DNA from: an uncultured Clostridia bacterium
GTDB taxonomy: Bacteria > Bacillota > Clostridia > Oscillospirales > Acutalibacteraceae
DNA: 53,806 nucleotides
Assembly: GCA_947572385.1 (NCBI GenBank)
Contig: CANPBX010000015.1
Location: 1 to 53,806, forward strand
Direction: 5' to 3'
Under the pieces are notes generated by a model. That model had not been told where the DNA came from. It saw only the letters and a program-made list of their open reading frames with translations, and ran no database searches. The first letter of the stretch is position 1. Each line of letters opens with the position of its first letter. The translations under genes were made by a program, and so were the position numbers. This document shows, piece by piece, positions 33,301 to 41,286 of this stretch.

Positions 33301-33823
33301 TGCCCACCACGGTGAACTCCCCTATAATGTCATCATTCTCCTCCTCCGAGTCTAGGGTGAGGACCTTTCCCACCCAGTCGCTCTCCCCGGTAAAGCTTTT
33401 GGTAAGTATCACCGCGCACTCGCCGCTTTTCTCCGGCAGCCGCCCCTCAAGCAAAGCGGGGGTATACATCTCCGGCGCGCCATCGGGGGGCAGGGTGTGT
33501 ATCCGGGCCGTATGGGTGTCGCCGAGCTCGGAGAGCAGCACGGTATCCGTGTCATAAGCAGGCACGACGCCCTCAATGCCATCCAATTCCTTCAGTATCT
33601 CCATATCGCCGCCAGTGAGCCCCATGGTGGATACAATACGCAGGTCGAACATATTTGACTGGTCCATATAGCTGTCCGCACTTATCCGCATATCTATAGG
33701 CGAGGCCAGCACACCTGCCAGGAAGCCAGAGCCCAGGGCTACGATGGCGAATATAGCCAGGAACCTTGAGAGGCTCCCACGTACAGTGCGCAGGATATTC
33801 TTGCGGTAGGTCCGTTTTACCAT
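30353..33823 (-). CDS. FtsX-type ABC transporter permease with long coiled coil
   Basis: 1156 residues. One membrane segment at about 20-42, an extracytoplasmic domain, then a coiled coil of roughly 350 residues (about 260-610) built of repeated ELEDGEREL/ELADGKKKL-like units, three membrane segments at about 640-760 with TMTRMVEEERQQIGTMKALG, a second extracytoplasmic domain, and a C-terminal FtsX block with NITERVKELATIKVLGF. This architecture belongs to large Firmicutes permeases without a peptide or drug exporter pore; MacB/FtsX-type mechanotransmission to envelope or periplasmic partners is the family idea. It overlaps the ATPase gene by 7 bases, so the pair forms one transporter. Confidence 0.9.
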   Translation of the reverse strand: MVKRTYRKNILRTVRGSLSRFLAIFAIVALGSGFLAGVLASPIDMRISADSYMDQSNMFDLRIVSTMGLTGGDMEILKELDGIEGVVPAYDTDTVLLSELGDTHTARIHTLPPDGAPEMYTPALLEGRLPEKSGECAVILTKSFTGESDWVGKVLTLDSEEENDDIIGEFTVVGTVRSPLYISLENERTSAGTGSVDLKLYTVPESFQQDYYTAAYLTVEGARELDSFGGGYEKLIDGISAELDTLGEERALVRYNEIIDEANGELADAQQEYDDAKSEADKELSDALRELEDGERELENGRQELADGKKKLEDGQKELDDGWAEYRTETANAQKQIDDGWAQVSGYQAQIDSGLAQINSAQGQITAGYKELEASESKLAEVKAKLDSTRAQLDGIDQGKAALAGAAAQLGLPEGDGSDSWAIETITLLEQAAPETGAQFAELKLGLEALRAQGTDSASARAALEAGLAEYEQGIKQAQQARAQLDQNQYRLNSQLSELKKQQAALDSQKGQLYSAENTLEAAKQDTEKKLRDAQKELEEGRREYENGLAELEDGEKELAEGWEEYNKGKAEAETELADAQNELDKAREDIDAIEQGEWYVFTRDDNVGFSSYASNADKIAAIATVFPVFFFLVAALVALTTMTRMVEEERQQIGTMKALGYSPVQIAGKYLLYAAAASLLGCVFGVTAGMWLFPTVIINAYSIMYDLPKVLTPFSWQLAAFSAVTATLCTLAATLNACWNALREVPARLMLPKAPKAGKRILLERVTPVWSRMKFTQKVTARNLIRYKKRFFMTVIGISGCTALLVTGFGIRDSVSDIVAIQYGELCSYNLIVWLKDESALKDPELIELLEDESLVLDSLAVLQDSGAVAPEKGLPADDITIFVPSETERLPEFFRFRHRRDSEPVVYGEDSVIITEKLSERQHLKVGDSITVKNQDEAEASFTITDICENYVQHLLYISPAAYEEGFGAKPEMNSLLCRLPEDGPEGGTDALNTALLGCEDVAMTTSTEELSSSFNNSIQSINYIVVVLIISAGALAFVVVYNLTNINITERVKELATIKVLGFYESEVAAYVYRETAALTAIGTAAGLLLGVILHQFVIRTAEIDMVMFGRAIYAPSYLWAAVLTVLFSVLVNLVMYRKLTRISMVESMKAPE

Positions 33824-34518
33824 TCTATCTCCTCCACGGGGATGGGGTTTTGATTTACCTCATTGGAAATGGCCCTGCCGCTTTTAATGCGTATGACCCG
33901 GTCGGCCATAGCTGTCAGGGCACCGTTATGGGTGATGACTAAAACCGTGCGCCCGGTCCTGCGGCAGGTATCCTGCAAAAGCCCGAGCACGGCCTTGCCG
34001 GTGTTGTAGTCAAGGGCGCCGGTGGGCTCGTCGCATAATAATATTTTCGGGTTTTTAGCCAGGGCCCGGGCGATAGACACCCGCTGCTGCTCGCCGCCGG
34101 AGAGCTGCGCGGGGAAGTTCTGGAGCCTGTCCCCAAGGCCGACGCCCTCCAGGGTCTTCCTGGCGTCCAGAGGGTCCGGGCATATTTCGCTTGCAAGCTC
34201 AACATTCTCCAAAGCCGTCAGGTTCTGCACCAGGTTATAGAACTGGAACACAAAGCCTACCTCCAGCCGCCTGTACGCCGTGAGCTGCCGGGGGTTATAC
34301 CCGCTTATCTCCCTGCCGTCCAGTATAATCCGGCCCTCGTCGCAGGTGTCCATGCCACCGAGCATATTGAGCACCGTGGTCTTCCCGGCCCCCGAAGGCC
34401 CGACGATAACGCAGAACTCCCCGCGCTCGGCAAAGAAGCTGATATGGTCCGCGGCGGCAATCCGCGTCTCGCCCATGGTATAATATTTGCAGACATTGTC
34501 AAACTCGATAAAGCTCAT
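33817..34518 (-). CDS. ABC transporter ATP-binding protein (MacB/LolD type)
   Basis: 233 residues from ATG 34518 (GGAGG 7 bases upstream). Walker [10 protein letters not shown] (about 40-48), Q-loop [18 protein letters not shown], signature [15 protein letters not shown], Walker [13 protein letters not shown] and H-loop VLVITHN. The [17 protein letters not shown] stretch marks the MacB/LolD/FtsE-like subfamily that works with FtsX-fold permeases, which is what follows. First gene of the ABC operon. Confidence 0.95.
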   Translation of the reverse strand: MSFIEFDNVCKYYTMGETRIAAADHISFFAERGEFCVIVGPSGAGKTTVLNMLGGMDTCDEGRIILDGREISGYNPRQLTAYRRLEVGFVFQFYNLVQNLTALENVELASEICPDPLDARKTLEGVGLGDRLQNFPAQLSGGEQQRVSIARALAKNPKILLCDEPTGALDYNTGKAVLGLLQDTCRRTGRTVLVITHNGALTAMADRVIRIKSGRAISNEVNQNPIPVEEIEW

Positions 34519-34566
34519 CCAGCCGCCTCCGTATTTATATATAATAATCATTTTACCACAAAACAC

Positions 34567-35037
34567 TCATTAGTGGAAGGGGGGATTTGTAAAGTTTTTT
34601 TGATTTTGCGGGGGACGACATATAACCGTGATATGGCATAATAAAAAGTATAAAAAGGTACCGGCTACATGGCGGTTAGCCTACTTAGCTAAGTCATCAT
34701 AAGAGACAATGATAGCCGTTCGGGGCCGGCCGAGCGGCTATCACGCTTTTGGGGCAAAGCGTATGATCGCGACAAGTGCAGTCAAATAGCGATTGCCAGC
34801 CGCAAAACCTTGCTGCCCGTATGCGCGCACTTCCCTTCGCCAATAAAACTTAGGGAGAATGACCACCTCCTTTCCCGGGAAGATGGCTAAGCCGCCTCTG
34901 GCTTCGTAAATGAAGCCCATGTAGAAACAGTACCTTTCTGTGAAAAAACCTATCAGAAGGGGCTTTTTTGTTATATACCATTGGTCGGATCGTGTCGATG
35001 AGGTTATATGAAGCCTAACGGCACTAACCGATTTTCA
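34567..35037. other. Gene-free region with hairpins, possible degenerate RNA element
   Basis: No credible gene. A strong hairpin GATAGCCGTTCGG/CCGAGCGGCTATC lies at 34711-34742. On the minus strand an AAAGGAGG (34874-34867) stands before a 41-codon frame that ends at 34741, but its GTG directly abuts the ribosome site, so translation is doubtful. A weaker hairpin near 34943-34971 has AAAAAA and TTTTTT flanks. The whole may be a decayed mobile element or small-RNA locus. Confidence 0.35.
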
Positions 35038-35622
35038 TCACTCCAGCCTCAGCCCCAGCCCATGGAGCAGGTCCGCCGCCTCCGGCAGGTTAAACCTTGC
35101 CCGCTTCACAGGGCAGGTGAGCACGTCTATCCTATACCCTGAGGCCCCGCGGAAGTCCGCGCCGTTCATATCGCAGCGGAAGAACTCCGTGCCGCCAAGC
35201 CTGCAGTCCGTGAAGACGCTGTCCGTCAGCCTGCAGTCTGCAAAGGTGCAGCCGTCCAGCTCAGACCCCGAGAAGGAAAACTTCCTCAGGTCCATCTCCG
35301 TGAAGAAATTATACTTCATCCGGCAGCCCGAAAGCTTGTCCAGGGGCTCCCCGAAGCCGTTGCCCGGCACCAGCAGCCCCCAGTTTACCCCGCTGAGCTG
35401 GCACCCCTCCAGCACCAGGAACTTGGCCTCGGAGTAGTCGGTTTTGGGGTCGGTTATCCGGCAGTTCACAAACCGGCAGCTATTGATGACACAGCGCAGT
35501 ATTTTGCACCCCTCAAAGACGCAACCCTCGAACAGGCAGTCAACAAGGGTGAGCCCCTCTATAAGCTCCCCCGAGAGGGACAGCCCCTGAAAGCTCTCGC
35601 CCTCGCAATATTTTGATGACAT
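35038..35622 (-). CDS. Pentapeptide-repeat protein
   Basis: 194 residues made of A(D/N)LXX-like pentads, here mostly rich in Cys, for example LVDCLFEGCVFEGCKILRC and CTFADCRLTDSVFTDCRL. Such sequences fold as a right-handed quadrilateral beta helix. Some relatives (Qnr, McbG) protect DNA gyrase, but most have no known role; the high cysteine content here is unusual. ATG with a GGGGG-type site upstream. Single gene. Confidence 0.88.
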   Translation of the reverse strand: MSSKYCEGESFQGLSLSGELIEGLTLVDCLFEGCVFEGCKILRCVINSCRFVNCRITDPKTDYSEAKFLVLEGCQLSGVNWGLLVPGNGFGEPLDKLSGCRMKYNFFTEMDLRKFSFSGSELDGCTFADCRLTDSVFTDCRLGGTEFFRCDMNGADFRGASGYRIDVLTCPVKRARFNLPEAADLLHGLGLRLE

Positions 35623-35712
35623 GATAATGACCCCCTTAAAAATTCAGTGCCTGTAAGCTGTATACATCATGGCAGATGGGCTGGAAGGAGGGGAGGAGCT
35701 GAATTGTACACC

Positions 35713-36246
35713 CTATAGAAATTCAGACCCCGGATACAGCTTCTTCGCGACTGCCCAGTCGTAATTCCTCAGCTCGCCGCTGCATAAGAGCTGCGGGTAA
35801 TCCCACTGGCGCAGCACCTCGAACACGCCGACTGCCACGGAGTTGCTGAGATTAAGACTCCTTGCCCCTGACATCATCGGTATGCGCACACAGCGCTCCG
35901 GGTTTTCAAAAAGCAGTTTCTCAGGCAGGCCCGCGGACTCCTTGCCAAAGAACAGGTAGCAGCCGTCGGGGTACCTGGCGTCCGAGTGACGGCGCTGGGC
36001 CTTGGTCGAGAAATAGAAAAAATTCCCTGTGTTTTTCCCGAAGAAATCGTCAAGACTATCGTATCGATGAAGCGTTAAATATTGCCAATAGTCAAGCCCC
36101 GCGTGGCGCAGGCGTTTGTCCGTGGGCGTAAAGCCCATAGGGCCGACCAGGTGCAGCGACGCCCCGGTTACGGCGCAGGTCCTGGCGATATTGCCGGTGT
36201 TCTGAGGGATCTCGGGCTCAACGAGCACAATGTTTAAGCTGGGCAT
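35713..36246 (-). CDS. trmL: tRNA (cytidine(34)-2'-O)-methyltransferase
   Basis: 177 residues. SPOUT fold with LNIVLVEPEIPQNTGNIART at the start (motif 1), LVGPMGFTPTDKRLRHAGLDYW (in parts), FGKESAGLPE (motif 2) and the knot PMMSGARSLNLSNSVAVGVFE (in parts). It methylates the wobble ribose of tRNA-Leu(CAA) and tRNA-Leu(UAA), and a tRNA-Leu(CAA) gene is in this window. ATG 36246 has GGAGG 7 bases upstream; the open frame above it to 36657 overlaps another gene and is not real. Confidence 0.95.
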   Translation of the reverse strand: MPSLNIVLVEPEIPQNTGNIARTCAVTGASLHLVGPMGFTPTDKRLRHAGLDYWQYLTLHRYDSLDDFFGKNTGNFFYFSTKAQRRHSDARYPDGCYLFFGKESAGLPEKLLFENPERCVRIPMMSGARSLNLSNSVAVGVFEVLRQWDYPQLLCSGELRNYDWAVAKKLYPGSEFL

Positions 36247-36355
36247 ACTTGGCCTCCGTGAAAGAGAATAAAATTGAAGGGGAGAGGGGAAAATGAGAGT
36301 GACGACAGTGCTGAGGGTACTTCGTTTTATTATAGTGCTAAGGAGGATAGACGCC

Positions 36356-36550
36356 ATGTACAAGCAGAGCATGAACGTAGCCAAGGGCATAGGCTTAGGG
36401 CTTCTCACCGGAGCGGCGGTGGCAGCTATAGGCACAAAGGCCATGAGCGGCGGCAGCCATAAAAAAGCCGCGCACATGAGGAAGAACGCCAGCAGGGCTA
36501 TCCACACTGTGGGGGATATGCTGGGGGATATGGAGAAGATGCTCAGATAA
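36356..36550 (+). CDS. Small YtxH-like protein with one hydrophobic segment
   Basis: 64 residues from ATG 36356 (AAGGAGG 9 bases upstream). One membrane-type segment GLGLLTGAAVAAIGTKAM, then a basic stretch GGSHKKAAHMRKNASRAI and amphipathic end HTVGDMLGDMEKML. This type is common in Clostridia, without assigned function. A frame from 36293 exists but lacks a ribosome site. It has its own terminator. Confidence 0.75.
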   Translation: MYKQSMNVAKGIGLGLLTGAAVAAIGTKAMSGGSHKKAAHMRKNASRAIHTVGDMLGDMEKMLR

Positions 36551-36555
36551 GAGCG

Positions 36556-36590
36556 GGGTGGGCTTTCGCTGAAAGCCCACTTTATTTTTG
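36556..36590 (+). terminator. Terminator after the YtxH-like gene
   Basis: Stem GTGGGCTTTC-GCT-GAAAGCCCAC followed by TTTATTTTT. Confidence 0.88.
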
Positions 36591-36598
36591 ATCTATAT

Positions 36599-38539
36599 TT
36601 ATAGCTTCTGGTAAAGCACTCCGTTATAATACTTGCCGTCCCGGAACTCACCGTCAAAGACCACGCCGCCGTTTATGTCAAATTCAGTGCCGTGTCCGTG
36701 CCTCTTGCCGTCCCGCCAGCTTCCGTAGTACAGGAGCCGCCCGTCCCGGTCAAAGGCCGACCCCAGCCCGGTGGCCTCGCCCCCCGACCACTGGCCCACG
36801 AACACAGTGCCGTCCTCACAGTTTATCGTGACCCCTGCACCCTCTTTTTTGCCGTTCTCCATGCGCCCGCTGAAGCGCAGATTGCCTTTTGCGTCAAACA
36901 GCGTCACAAGGCCCTGGGGCTGTCCATCCTTCCAGTTTGCCACGTGCATGGCGTGGTCGCTGTCCCTGAACGATACCCCAAGCCCGTCCCGCCGGTCGTC
37001 CTTCCAGGCCCCGGCGTAGCAGAGGTTGCCGTCCTTATAATAGTAGGTCCCGAAGCCGTGCCGCCTGCCGTCCACATATCCGCCCTCATAGGAGGTGAGT
37101 CCGCTGCGCTGCTCGGTGCGGCCGCGCCCGGAGATCTTGCCGTCCTTAATGTCCCCGGTATAGCCGCTGGGTATGGGCTTGCCCCCGGCAGTCTCAGGGG
37201 AGGCCTCAGGCAGCGGCGGGGTGTTGGCATACAGCGCGGCCTCGGCAAGTATGGTCTCAAGGTCCGCGTCGCCGTCAGGGTTTTCCTCCGCCAACGGCTC
37301 AGGTCCCGCAATGGGAACAGGAGCTTGGGGGGGCGCAGCCTCCGGCCCCGGCACAGGAACAGCTGTCCGGGGAGGGACGGCCTCCGGCTCTGGCACTGGA
37401 GCAGGCACCGGTGCAGGTACAGGGGGCGTTTCCGGCATAGGCGTCCGTGAGGGTACAGCCGGTGGCATGGCAGGCACAGGCGCTGCTGCCGGTACACTGG
37501 GCATTTCCAACTCGGGTATCAGCGCCTCTGGCTCCATCCTGCGGGGAGTGTATGCAGCTGGCGCCGACGGCACAGGGGGAGCGGCGGGCGGGGGGGGCAG
37601 CGGCACCGCCGGGGCGTCTATCAGCTCCTCAAAGTTTACAGAGCCCTGCATATGCCTGGCCTCGTGCGGCTCGATAACCGGCAGCTCTGCCACAGGCTCT
37701 GCCTTTCTGGGCGCGGGCTCCTCGGGGGCGGGCGGCGTCAAATGCTTCGGCTGGGGCTGTGCGGGGGCGGCCTCCGGCTTATCCGGGGAGGGGGGCTCTA
37801 TTTTTGCATACTCCTCCAGGGACGTGAAGCTTATCCCGGCCTCGCCGTCCCCGCTGTCCTCCCGGACAAGCTCACCGCCCTTTATCTCCCAGGCGGGCAT
37901 GAGTACAACGGTGCCGCTGTTTACGTTCTTCATGGCCTCCTGCCTGGCCTTTGCCTCCTCCTTGGGACAGCAGCAGAGCTCCCCGTCGGTCATGACAAGC
38001 ACCAGCTGGGGCTCCCCAAACTGGGCGTCCACCACGCTCTGGCTCGCTGTGCCCGAGCAGTAGGGGACAGTATAAAGGGTCATGTCCTGGTATTTCTTCT
38101 CCTCGGGGTCCCAGTCCCGGCGCAGGATAGTCCCCGCCTCGCCCCCGGGGGAGAAGCTGATCTTAGCCTGGTCCGTGTCCCAGGGCTCGTAATATTCCGT
38201 GCGCAGCCATAGGTGCTGCTTGTCAAAAAAGCTCCGGCTGACTATGACGCCGTACATGTCCCGAACGACCACTGTCCAGCCGTTCTTCTGCCCGAAGGCC
38301 TCCTCAAGGGCAATCTCGCCCCCGGAGGTCCCCCTGACCTTCATGCGCCAGAAAAACCGTCGCCTGCCTATGCGCCCCTTGACGCGGCCCTTGAACCCCT
38401 TTATATTCTGGTCCCGGTCGATGCTCACGGCGTGCCGCTGGTCTAAAAGGAAGCGCCGCCTGGCAAGGGCCAGCTCGCCTCCGATGGGTTCCATGCCGTC
38501 CCTTTTTGGCAGGCAGACCCAGCAAACCTGATTATACAT
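36599..38539 (-). CDS. Proline-rich protein with C-terminal MORN repeats
   Basis: 646 residues from ATG 38539 (GGATGGAG 10 bases upstream). No signal peptide. An N-terminal domain of about 230 residues is unknown. Residues about 250-470 are a low-complexity Pro/Ala/Glu linker with PVPAPVPAPVPEPE-like repeats. Residues about 490-640 carry roughly seven MORN repeats such as YEGGYVDGRRHGFGTYYY and YYGSWRDGKRHGHGTEF. MORN repeats bind membranes or proteins in other organisms; the role in bacteria is open. Single gene, divergent from the tandem paralogs. Confidence 0.85.
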   Translation of the reverse strand: MYNQVCWVCLPKRDGMEPIGGELALARRRFLLDQRHAVSIDRDQNIKGFKGRVKGRIGRRRFFWRMKVRGTSGGEIALEEAFGQKNGWTVVVRDMYGVIVSRSFFDKQHLWLRTEYYEPWDTDQAKISFSPGGEAGTILRRDWDPEEKKYQDMTLYTVPYCSGTASQSVVDAQFGEPQLVLVMTDGELCCCPKEEAKARQEAMKNVNSGTVVLMPAWEIKGGELVREDSGDGEAGISFTSLEEYAKIEPPSPDKPEAAPAQPQPKHLTPPAPEEPAPRKAEPVAELPVIEPHEARHMQGSVNFEELIDAPAVPLPPPPAAPPVPSAPAAYTPRRMEPEALIPELEMPSVPAAAPVPAMPPAVPSRTPMPETPPVPAPVPAPVPEPEAVPPRTAVPVPGPEAAPPQAPVPIAGPEPLAEENPDGDADLETILAEAALYANTPPLPEASPETAGGKPIPSGYTGDIKDGKISGRGRTEQRSGLTSYEGGYVDGRRHGFGTYYYKDGNLCYAGAWKDDRRDGLGVSFRDSDHAMHVANWKDGQPQGLVTLFDAKGNLRFSGRMENGKKEGAGVTINCEDGTVFVGQWSGGEATGLGSAFDRDGRLLYYGSWRDGKRHGHGTEFDINGGVVFDGEFRDGKYYNGVLYQKL

Positions 38540-38731
38540 GCTGTAACAACTCCATCCTGGGAACATTATCATCCAGCATTGATTATATCACAAGTATACC
38601 GCCCGGCACAAGAAAAAATGAAAACTTCAGGATTTTTTCGCGGAAATTCTTCCTATTTCACCCTATAATGTGCTATACTATAGCGTAAGACATATTCAGC
38701 CCCATTATTTTTGCAAAAAGGAGAGTTCATA

Positions 38732-39349
38732 ATGAAGGTGACAGGCAGTAATTATCTGACGGAGATACTCTATAAGTCTTATCAGCAGAACCAGGAGGGG
38801 AACATAGACGAAACGCTGTTCGCTCGGCTGGTGATGTCCGCAGAGGGAAACACGGGCAGCTCCACAGACCCGGCGGCCCAGGTCTGGAGCGATTATCTCA
38901 ACTGGAAGGCCGCCCAGCCGGAGAGGGTGCTCCCAAATTCCAAGGGAGCCACAAAGGAGAACATAGCATACCTTCGGGAGCATTTCAGCGGAGAGCTCGA
39001 CCTGTTCCAAAGGCTGGACGCCGCCGGCACAATGATGGAGATGGGGATAGTTTCAAGGGAGGAGCTCATGGAGGCTCTCGGCCTCGGGAAACTGGAGCTT
39101 CGGTCTGTCCCCATGGATTCAAAGGGTATCGTCTGCACCGGCACGGTAGAAAATTCCCGGTTTATGCCGGCGTGGAGCAGCTTTTTTGCCTATGCGCCGG
39201 TCATGCAGTGCGACAGCCTGGAGGACCTCTTTAAGCTTTTGGACGAGCAGCTAAAAAACTCAGAGGAAAAAGACGCCGCCCAGGAGATAAAGGACGTATT
39301 GGAGCAGGTGGCCCGCAAGTCCTTCGGGGCGGCCTGGGCCATGCTGTGA
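38732..39349 (+). CDS. Unknown protein, tandem paralog 1
   Basis: 205 residues from ATG 38732 (AAAGGAG 8 bases upstream). No membrane segment or signal peptide. It opens KVTGSNYLTEILYKSYQQN, and ends with a conserved block DSLEDLFKLLDEQLKNSEEK, then AAQEIKDVLEQVARKSFGAAW. The next gene encodes a clear paralog. I do not recognise the family. The helical, charged C-terminus suggests a protein-interaction role. Shares a transcription unit with the paralog and probably the MscS gene. Confidence 0.8.
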   Translation: MKVTGSNYLTEILYKSYQQNQEGNIDETLFARLVMSAEGNTGSSTDPAAQVWSDYLNWKAAQPERVLPNSKGATKENIAYLREHFSGELDLFQRLDAAGTMMEMGIVSREELMEALGLGKLELRSVPMDSKGIVCTGTVENSRFMPAWSSFFAYAPVMQCDSLEDLFKLLDEQLKNSEEKDAAQEIKDVLEQVARKSFGAAWAML

Positions 39350-39381
39350 CAGAGCGTCGATAAATGAAAGGAGATTTTGCA

Positions 39382-39987
39382 ATGCAGGTAAAGAACAGCC
39401 GGTACATAAGCGAGGCCATTTACAGCGCCTATCAGCAAAACCCGGGCATGAAGCTGGACGAGGGCACATTTTTGGAGATTGTTAAGTCCGTCACCGGCGG
39501 GAGTAACTACACAAGCCCGGGCGCCCAGCTTATCAGCGACTATGAGGACTGGAAGAAGACCCAGCCTCCAAGAGAACTCCCCGGCTCCAAGGGCCTGACC
39601 GAGGAGAACATCGCCTATCTAAAAGAAAACTACTCGGGCACTCTCAGCATGTTCGGCAAGATAGACGCTCTCGACACCATGGTTGAAATGGGAATAATCA
39701 CCGAGAGGGAGAAGCTCGAGGCGGTGATGGGCAAAATAGAGCTGGTGGCCGTGGACCCGGAGAAGCTGATAGTTTCGGCTCCCTCCGAGGCCGTGCGGTT
39801 CATGCCCCAGTGGGACAGCTTTTTCACCGGCGCGGCGTTTATGCAGTCCGACAGCCTGGAAGACCTCTTCAAGCTCCTGGACGAGCAGCTGAAAAACTCC
39901 AAAGAGAAGGACGCCGCCCAGGAGATAAAGGACGTTTTGGAGCAGGTGGCGCGCAGGTCCTTCGGGGCGAGCTGGGCCATGGTGTGA
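39382..39987 (+). CDS. Unknown protein, tandem paralog 2
   Basis: 201 residues from ATG 39382 (AAAGGAG 8 bases upstream). Alignable over its whole length with the preceding protein: YQQNPG for YQQNQEG, LPGSKGLTEENIAYLKENYSG for LPNSKGATKENIAYLREHFSG (in parts), and a nearly identical last 45 residues. The N-terminal and central regions diverge more, so the pair is an old duplication with a constrained C-terminus. It ends 6 bases before the MscS gene. Confidence 0.8.
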   Translation: MQVKNSRYISEAIYSAYQQNPGMKLDEGTFLEIVKSVTGGSNYTSPGAQLISDYEDWKKTQPPRELPGSKGLTEENIAYLKENYSGTLSMFGKIDALDTMVEMGIITEREKLEAVMGKIELVAVDPEKLIVSAPSEAVRFMPQWDSFFTGAAFMQSDSLEDLFKLLDEQLKNSKEKDAAQEIKDVLEQVARRSFGASWAMV

Positions 39988-39993
39988 CCCCAT

Positions 39994-40803
39994 ATGGACG
40001 GCGCGGAGTTCTGGACAAAATTTACCGGCTGGCTTATCGGCCTTGGCTGGAACCTGCTCTCGGCGGGGTTGATATTCCTCTGCGGCTGGTGGCTGGCTGG
40101 GCTCGCGGCGAAGCTCACAAAGCAGGCTATAAAAAAGAGCCGGACGGACCCCCTTGTGGCGGGGTTCATCGGCTCGCTGGTGAAGGCGCTGGTGATCATG
40201 GTCTCGGCGGTGAGCGCCATTGTCAAGCTGGAAATAAACATAACCTCACTGGTGGCCGCCCTGGGAGCCGCGGGCCTGACAGCCAGCTTTGCTCTGCAGG
40301 GGAGCTTGTCAAACTTCGTCAGCGGCGTACAGATAATCTTCACCAAGCCGTTTAAAATGGGGGATTATCTGGCCTTCGGCGGCTATGAGGGCACAGTGAA
40401 GCGTATTGAGATACTCTACACCATTTTGGCGACATTTGACAATAAGGAGGTCATAGTCCCCAACTCAAAGATAACCGGCGACGTGGTGGTGAACTTTACC
40501 ACAAACGGCACAAGGCGGTTGGATCTGAGCTATCCGGTCTCATATAAGGCTGACCTGCAAAGGGGCAAGGATGTGCTGAAAACCTTAGCCGAGGGGGACC
40601 GGAGGGTGCTCAGGGACCCGGCGCCGGTGATAGCGGTGGGGGAGCTTGGGGACAGCGGCGTGACCCTGGTGATGAAGCTGTGGTGCAGGCAGGAGGAGTA
40701 CTGGGACCTGTACTATGCCATGCAGGAGGCGGTGAAGCTCAGCTTTGACAAAGAGGGCATAGAGATACCCTACCCACAGCTGGACGTGCATATGGGTGGA
40801 TAA
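39994..40803 (+). CDS. mscS: Small-conductance mechanosensitive channel (MscS family)
   Basis: 269 residues. Three membrane segments (about 12-40, 55-78, 85-112); the pore helix region has LGAAGLTASFALQGSLSNF, then VSGVQIIFTKPFKMGDYL and VPNSKITGDVVVNFT of the beta domain. MscS opens on membrane tension and releases solutes during osmotic downshock. The start is close after the second paralog with poor ribosome site, suggesting coupled translation. Length matches minimal MscS. Confidence 0.94.
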   Translation: MDGAEFWTKFTGWLIGLGWNLLSAGLIFLCGWWLAGLAAKLTKQAIKKSRTDPLVAGFIGSLVKALVIMVSAVSAIVKLEINITSLVAALGAAGLTASFALQGSLSNFVSGVQIIFTKPFKMGDYLAFGGYEGTVKRIEILYTILATFDNKEVIVPNSKITGDVVVNFTTNGTRRLDLSYPVSYKADLQRGKDVLKTLAEGDRRVLRDPAPVIAVGELGDSGVTLVMKLWCRQEEYWDLYYAMQEAVKLSFDKEGIEIPYPQLDVHMGG

Positions 40804-40836
40804 AAAAGCAGGGCCGTCTATGAAGACAGCCCTGAA
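40802..40836 (-). terminator. Terminator of rpmB (minus), possibly shared with mscS
   Basis: Stem CAGGGC-GTCT paired with AGAC-GCCCTG; the minus strand continues CTTTTTTA. Well formed for rpmB, weaker for the plus strand. Confidence 0.75.
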
Positions 40837-40877
40837 AGGTGGTAGAGTTTAACTTGATACAACTGGTAAGGCTATGC

Positions 40878-41066
40878 TCACACAGCGCGAGTAACTTTCC
40901 CGGAGCGCAGGCAGCGGGTGCAGGCGTAGACGCGCTTGGGGGAACCGTCAACGATAGCCTTGATGCGCTTGATATTGGGCTTCCAGGCCCGGTTGGAGTG
41001 GCGCATGGAGTGGGATACCTTGCAGCCGAAGGTAACACCCTTGCCACAGAAATCACATTTTGCCAT
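40878..41066 (-). CDS. rpmB: 50S ribosomal protein L28
   Basis: 62 residues, normal length. AKCDFCGKGVTFGCKVSHS then RAWKPNIKRIKAIVDGSPKR and CTRCLRSGKVTR. The two CxxC pairs make this the zinc-binding (C+) form. Structural protein of the large ribosomal subunit. ATG 41066 preceded by AAAGGA; frames reading further upstream are not supported. Confidence 0.97.
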   Translation of the reverse strand: MAKCDFCGKGVTFGCKVSHSMRHSNRAWKPNIKRIKAIVDGSPKRVYACTRCLRSGKVTRAV

Positions 41067-41164
41067 ATTTATCATTCCTTTCTGAAAATAATGTACCAGT
41101 TTCAGCCGGGGGCGCAATACCTTGTGTGCGCCCAAAGGCGGGTCTGACCGTAAATTCAAATAGG

Positions 41165-41193
41165 ATTATAGCAGAAAGCCGGGGAAAATGCAA
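41165..41193 (-). promoter_or_regulatory. rpmB promoter
   Basis: Minus strand TTGCAT (41193-41188), 17-base spacer, TATAAT (41170-41165), about 100 bases before rpmB. Confidence 0.75.
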
Positions 41194-41210
41194 GTTTTTT
41201 TTGAAAGGAA

Positions 41211-41239
41211 TTGTCTTTTTCCTAAAAATAGGTTATAAT
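41211..41239 (+). promoter_or_regulatory. Promoter of the M50–scpAB cluster
   Basis: TTGTCT (41211-41216), 17-base spacer, TATAAT (41234-41239). It is back-to-back with the rpmB promoter; the first gene starts 48 bases further on. Confidence 0.75.
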
Positions 41240-41286
41240 CCATGGGTACGGCTACTGGAAATAAGCAAAAGAATTGGAGGATATCT

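Noticed and set aside
34741-34866. 41-residue peptide on the minus strand as a toxin
   Set aside because: The GTG abuts the ribosome site with no spacing and the peptide has no membrane helix of type I toxins.
36247-36657. N-terminal extension of the trmL frame to 36657
   Set aside because: It crosses the opposite-strand YtxH-like gene and its terminator, and a good ribosome site and the SPOUT start motif sit at 36246.
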